NCBI GenBank assembly: GCA_012800565.1
Contig: JAAZIZ010000045.1
Location: forward strand, 1 to 7,205
Length of the DNA: 7,205 nucleotides
DNA from: Lentisphaerota bacterium
GTDB lineage: Bacteria; Verrucomicrobiota; Lentisphaeria; Oligosphaerales; Oligosphaeraceae
Reading direction: 5' to 3'
Part shown: positions 5,716 to 7,205 of the stretch, one piece after another
Numbering within the stretch: position 1 is the first letter of the stretch
Layout: each line of letters begins with the position of its first letter
Position numbers and translations under genes: made by a program
The notes under the pieces: model-generated
Databases searched by the model: none
Seen by the model: the letters and a program-made list of their open reading frames with translations, nothing else
What the model was told of the DNA's origin: nothing

Positions 5716-6833
5716 CCCCAAGGATGGAATTTTATGTTACTGCCGGCCCCGGCACGGAAGAAGTGCTGCGGGATGAATTGTGCGAACTGGGGTTCGCCCA
5801 AGTGCGCCTGAACCGGGGCGGGATACCTTTCTTCGGCGAACGCCGCGACGGCTGGAGAGCATGCCTGCAGACCCGTATCGGACAGCGGGTGATGCAGGTC
5901 CTGGGGCGCTTTCCGGCGGAAAAACTGAGTGACCTCTATGAAGGCGCCCGGGCCTTGCCGTGGGACAACTTCATTACTCCACGCCAGACTATCGCTACTG
6001 CTGCTTACGCCCATGAGAGCTGCGGGGAGAACCCGAATTTCGTCGCCTTGAAGCTTAAGGATGCGATCGTGGACAAGTTGCGCGATGTCTTCGGCTCCCG
6101 GCCTGATGTCTGCCGGGATGATCCCGATGTCCGCTGCTTTGTCTACTGGGGGCGCGGCAAGGCGACCGTCTATCTTGATTTATCCGGCGAGCCATTGTTC
6201 AAACGCGGATATCGCGTGACCGGCGGCGAGGCACCGCTGAAAGAAACCCTGGCGGCCGCCATGCTCCGGCTGGCCGGCTGGGACCGCAAAACGCCGTTGC
6301 TTGACCCGATGTGCGGCTCTGGTACCCTGCTGATTGAAGCGGCTTTGTGGGCCGCCAATATCGCCCCCGGCATCTGGCGCAGCCGCTTCGGCTTCGAACG
6401 CTGGGGCAACTTCACCCCTGCAGATGCCAGAGAAATGGCGGCTCTGCGGGGACAGATGCGCTACGAGGCCAGCAATCAGCATCCATCTATCACTGGCTGC
6501 GATCTGGATGAGAGCGCTCTGGAGGCCGCCAGGGCTAACGCCAAATCGGCCGCAGTGCGACTGAGTTTCCGGCAAATACCGTTGCGGGAGCTGCAGGGCG
6601 ATGCGCCTCGCCGCTTCCTGATCACTAATCCGCCTTATGGTATCCGCCTTGAGGCGGAGAACCGCCTGTATCAGGAGCTGGCCACCACAGTGCAGCGCCT
6701 GCGCGGCTGGCGCTGTGCCATCCTGGCCGGCAGCCCGCAATGCATCAAGGGGATAAAAATTCCTCCTGTGGCTGCATTCCCGCTGAAAAACGGCAATATC
6801 GACTGTCAGCTTACGGTTTACGAAGTGAATTGA
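5712..6833 (+). CDS. THUMP-domain rRNA methyltransferase, RlmL/YpsC-like (predicted 23S rRNA guanine N2-methyltransferase)
   Basis: A 373-residue cytoplasmic RNA methyltransferase. An N-terminal ferredoxin-like/THUMP region (about 5-165) opens with FYVTAGPGTEEVLRDEL and ends with LDLSGEPLFKRGYR, a hallmark of RlmL-type proteins. The Rossmann methyltransferase domain carries the SAM-binding DPMCGSGT (198-205), the acidic ribose-binding GCDLDESAL (262-270) and the catalytic NPPYG (306-310) of N2-guanine methyltransferases. E. coli RlmL is fused to an RlmK domain and is about 700 residues; this protein has only the RlmL half, like the stand-alone Gram-positive YpsC type. The likely substrate is the 23S rRNA guanine corresponding to E. 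coli G2445, by family inference. Its ATG overlaps the previous stop (ATGA) with only a weak GGCGCGG-like purine site, so expression probably depends on coupling with the 82-residue gene. Confidence 0.9.
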   Translation: MTPRMEFYVTAGPGTEEVLRDELCELGFAQVRLNRGGIPFFGERRDGWRACLQTRIGQRVMQVLGRFPAEKLSDLYEGARALPWDNFITPRQTIATAAYAHESCGENPNFVALKLKDAIVDKLRDVFGSRPDVCRDDPDVRCFVYWGRGKATVYLDLSGEPLFKRGYRVTGGEAPLKETLAAAMLRLAGWDRKTPLLDPMCGSGTLLIEAALWAANIAPGIWRSRFGFERWGNFTPADAREMAALRGQMRYEASNQHPSITGCDLDESALEAARANAKSAAVRLSFRQIPLRELQGDAPRRFLITNPPYGIRLEAENRLYQELATTVQRLRGWRCAILAGSPQCIKGIKIPPVAAFPLKNGNIDCQLTVYEVN

Positions 6834-6932
6834 GGCGGATGGAATGCGGTGGGCTGGGAAATGATATTGCTTTTTTGCCGATAGATATTATCTTTTGGTA
6901 ATGTGCGAAATCTACTGATGAATGTAATCTTT

Positions 6933-6949
6933 AAAGGAGGCGTATGTAG
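6933..6949 (+). promoter_or_regulatory. Orphan Shine-Dalgarno with ATG immediately followed by TAG
   Basis: AAAGGAGG (6933-6940) is close to a perfect anti-16S match, followed after three bases by ATG (6944-6946) and at once by TAG (6947-6949). No coding frame follows. The AT-rich leader changes to the GC-rich repeat at this point. It looks like the ribosome binding site and start codon of a gene whose body was replaced or displaced by the repeat cluster. A start-stop mini-ORF acting in regulation is a less likely alternative. Confidence 0.55.
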
Positions 6950-6965
6950 TTCAGGCTTATGTCTC

Positions 6966-6979
6966 GCCCTTAACAGGGC
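6966..6979. repeat. Short inverted repeat (hairpin)
   Basis: GCCCT (6966-6970) and AGGGC (6975-6979) are perfect complements around the loop TAAC. It is the first of a series of hairpins in the GC-rich tail region. Confidence 0.55.
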
Positions 6980-7003
6980 TTGGGTGGTTGGTGGGGCCTC
7001 GTA

Positions 7004-7043
7004 ACCCAGGGCGGCGCGTCCCTGCGGGCCGCTTGCCCTGGGT
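7004..7043. repeat. GC-rich imperfect palindrome, possibly REP-like
   Basis: ACCCAGGGC (7004-7012) and GCCCTGGGT (7035-7043) form a perfect nine-base inverted repeat. The interior is GC-rich and can fold further (for example the CCCTGCGGG part). GC-rich palindromes of this type recur between genes in many bacterial genomes; whether this one recurs cannot be seen from a single window. Confidence 0.65.
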
Positions 7044-7065
7044 ATATCACGCCCCGCCCCAGGTG

Positions 7066-7082
7066 CCGCGCCTCCGGCGCGG
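7066..7082. repeat. Perfect GC hairpin with three-base loop
   Basis: CCGCGCC (7066-7072) and GGCGCGG (7076-7082) are exact complements around TCC, with G-U pairs able to extend the stem. No T-run follows on either side, so it is not a typical intrinsic terminator. It closes the GC-rich half of the repeat cluster. Confidence 0.65.
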
Positions 7083-7148
7083 TGGGATGGTATGGGACGT
7101 ATGAGACGTATGGATGGGACAATTGGATAATGGGACAATGGGAAAGAC
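7083..7148. repeat. Degenerate short tandem repeat, TGGGAC-type units
   Basis: Successive units read TGGGAT, TATGGGACG, TATGAGACG, TATGGA, TGGGACAAT, TGGATAA, TGGGACAA and TGGGAAAGAC. They share a TGGGAC core with variable one- to three-base spacers, giving a 6-10 base period. This is a decayed microsatellite-like block and not coding: one frame gives Tyr/Gly/Thr/Trp-rich text and the opposite strand gives a Pro/Ser/Ile-rich string. Confidence 0.65.
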
Positions 7149-7204
7149 GGGGCACGACCTGCAGGTGCAGGTTACCCATGGCGTAAGGGCATTCAGTCCC
7201 CGTC
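7146..7204. repeat. Nested palindrome at window end
   Basis: Outer arms GACGGGG (7146-7152) and CCCCGTC (7198-7204) are perfect complements. Inside them ACCTGCA (7157-7163) and TGCAGGT (7166-7172) form a seven-base stem with a two-base GG spacer, and ACCTGCAGGT itself is a perfect ten-base palindrome. The arrangement is compatible with the end of a repeat or transposase-associated element that continues outside the window. Confidence 0.5.
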
Positions 7205-7205
7205 G

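Larger units (their letters stand above)
6834..7205. other. Gene-free repeat-rich intergenic region
   Basis: No credible gene is seen between the methyltransferase stop and the window end. The first ~100 bases are AT-richer, with a T6 run (6871-6876) that lacks a stem. From about 6950 the base composition becomes strongly GC-biased and the sequence is dominated by inverted repeats, a G-rich tract and short degenerate repeats, listed separately. The abrupt change in composition and the density of palindromes suggest a dispersed repeat element. Open frames here translate to low-complexity Pro/Arg/Gly or Tyr/Gly/Trp strings, typical of spurious frames over repeats. Confidence 0.7.

Noticed and set aside
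6860..6885. Possible intrinsic terminator after the methyltransferase gene (T6 run at 6871-6876)
   Set aside because: No GC-rich stem precedes the T-run; only a weak AAT/ATT pairing is visible.
7083..7148. CRISPR array
   Set aside because: Units are only 6-10 bases, degenerate, and lack unique 25-40 base spacers.
6818..7179. Minus-strand open frames over the repeat region
   Set aside because: The translation follows the repeats (Pro/Arg/Ser/Ile-rich) and cuts through several palindromes, so it is a spurious frame.
6980..7186. A 68-codon + strand frame in the repeat region
   Set aside because: There is no ribosome site, and the residues (WYGTYETYGWDNW) simply translate the TGGGAC array.

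Overview
The window looks like a chromosomal segment of a GC-rich (mid-50s %, by eye) Gram-negative-type bacterium. The mix of genes suggests a member of the PVC group, for example Lentisphaerota, Kiritimatiellota or a relative: a DegT aminotransferase paired with a Gfo/Idh/MocA oxidoreductase, a soluble NqrF-like reductase beside a rubredoxin, a secreted LSm-like/thioredoxin-fold protein, and GC-rich intergenic palindromes followed by degenerate TGGGAC repeats. That assignment is inference from gene content and repeat style, not from a marker gene. All recognised genes lie on the + strand.

Layout: (1) 2-775 is the 3' part of a DegT/DnrJ/EryC1/StrS aminotransferase, followed after a GC-rich hairpin by a complete Gfo/Idh/MocA dehydrogenase (860-1930). 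The two probably act in one sugar or aminosugar pathway. (2) 2025-3215 is an electron-transfer pair: a 52-residue rubredoxin with an unusual CxC first metal-binding knuckle, then a ferredoxin-FAD-NAD(P)H reductase that could feed it electrons. (3) 3239-4516 is a CorA-type divalent cation channel with an extra tail of about 71 residues after its last membrane helix. (4) 4500-4721 is the 5' remnant of a second Gfo/Idh/MocA gene, overlapping the end of corA. (5) 4724-6833 is a tightly packed three-gene unit: a secreted protein with a cysteine-less thioredoxin-like domain, an 82-residue basic hypothetical protein, and a THUMP-type rRNA methyltransferase of the RlmL family. These three are joined by TGATG and ATGA start/stop overlaps. 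A run of nine A at the second junction is a plausible -1 slippery site.

The last ~370 bases (6834-7205) hold no convincing gene. They contain a perfect Shine-Dalgarno followed by an ATG that runs straight into TAG, then small hairpins, a G-rich tract, a larger GC-rich inverted repeat, a block of degenerate TGGGAC-type short repeats, and a nested palindrome at the window end. This looks like a dispersed repeat, possibly REP-like, that has landed on the start of a former gene.

No defence island, CRISPR array, tRNA or rRNA is visible. The points most worth a second look are the CxC rubredoxin with its partner reductase, the A9 slippery junction, the long CorA tail, and the terminal repeat cluster.
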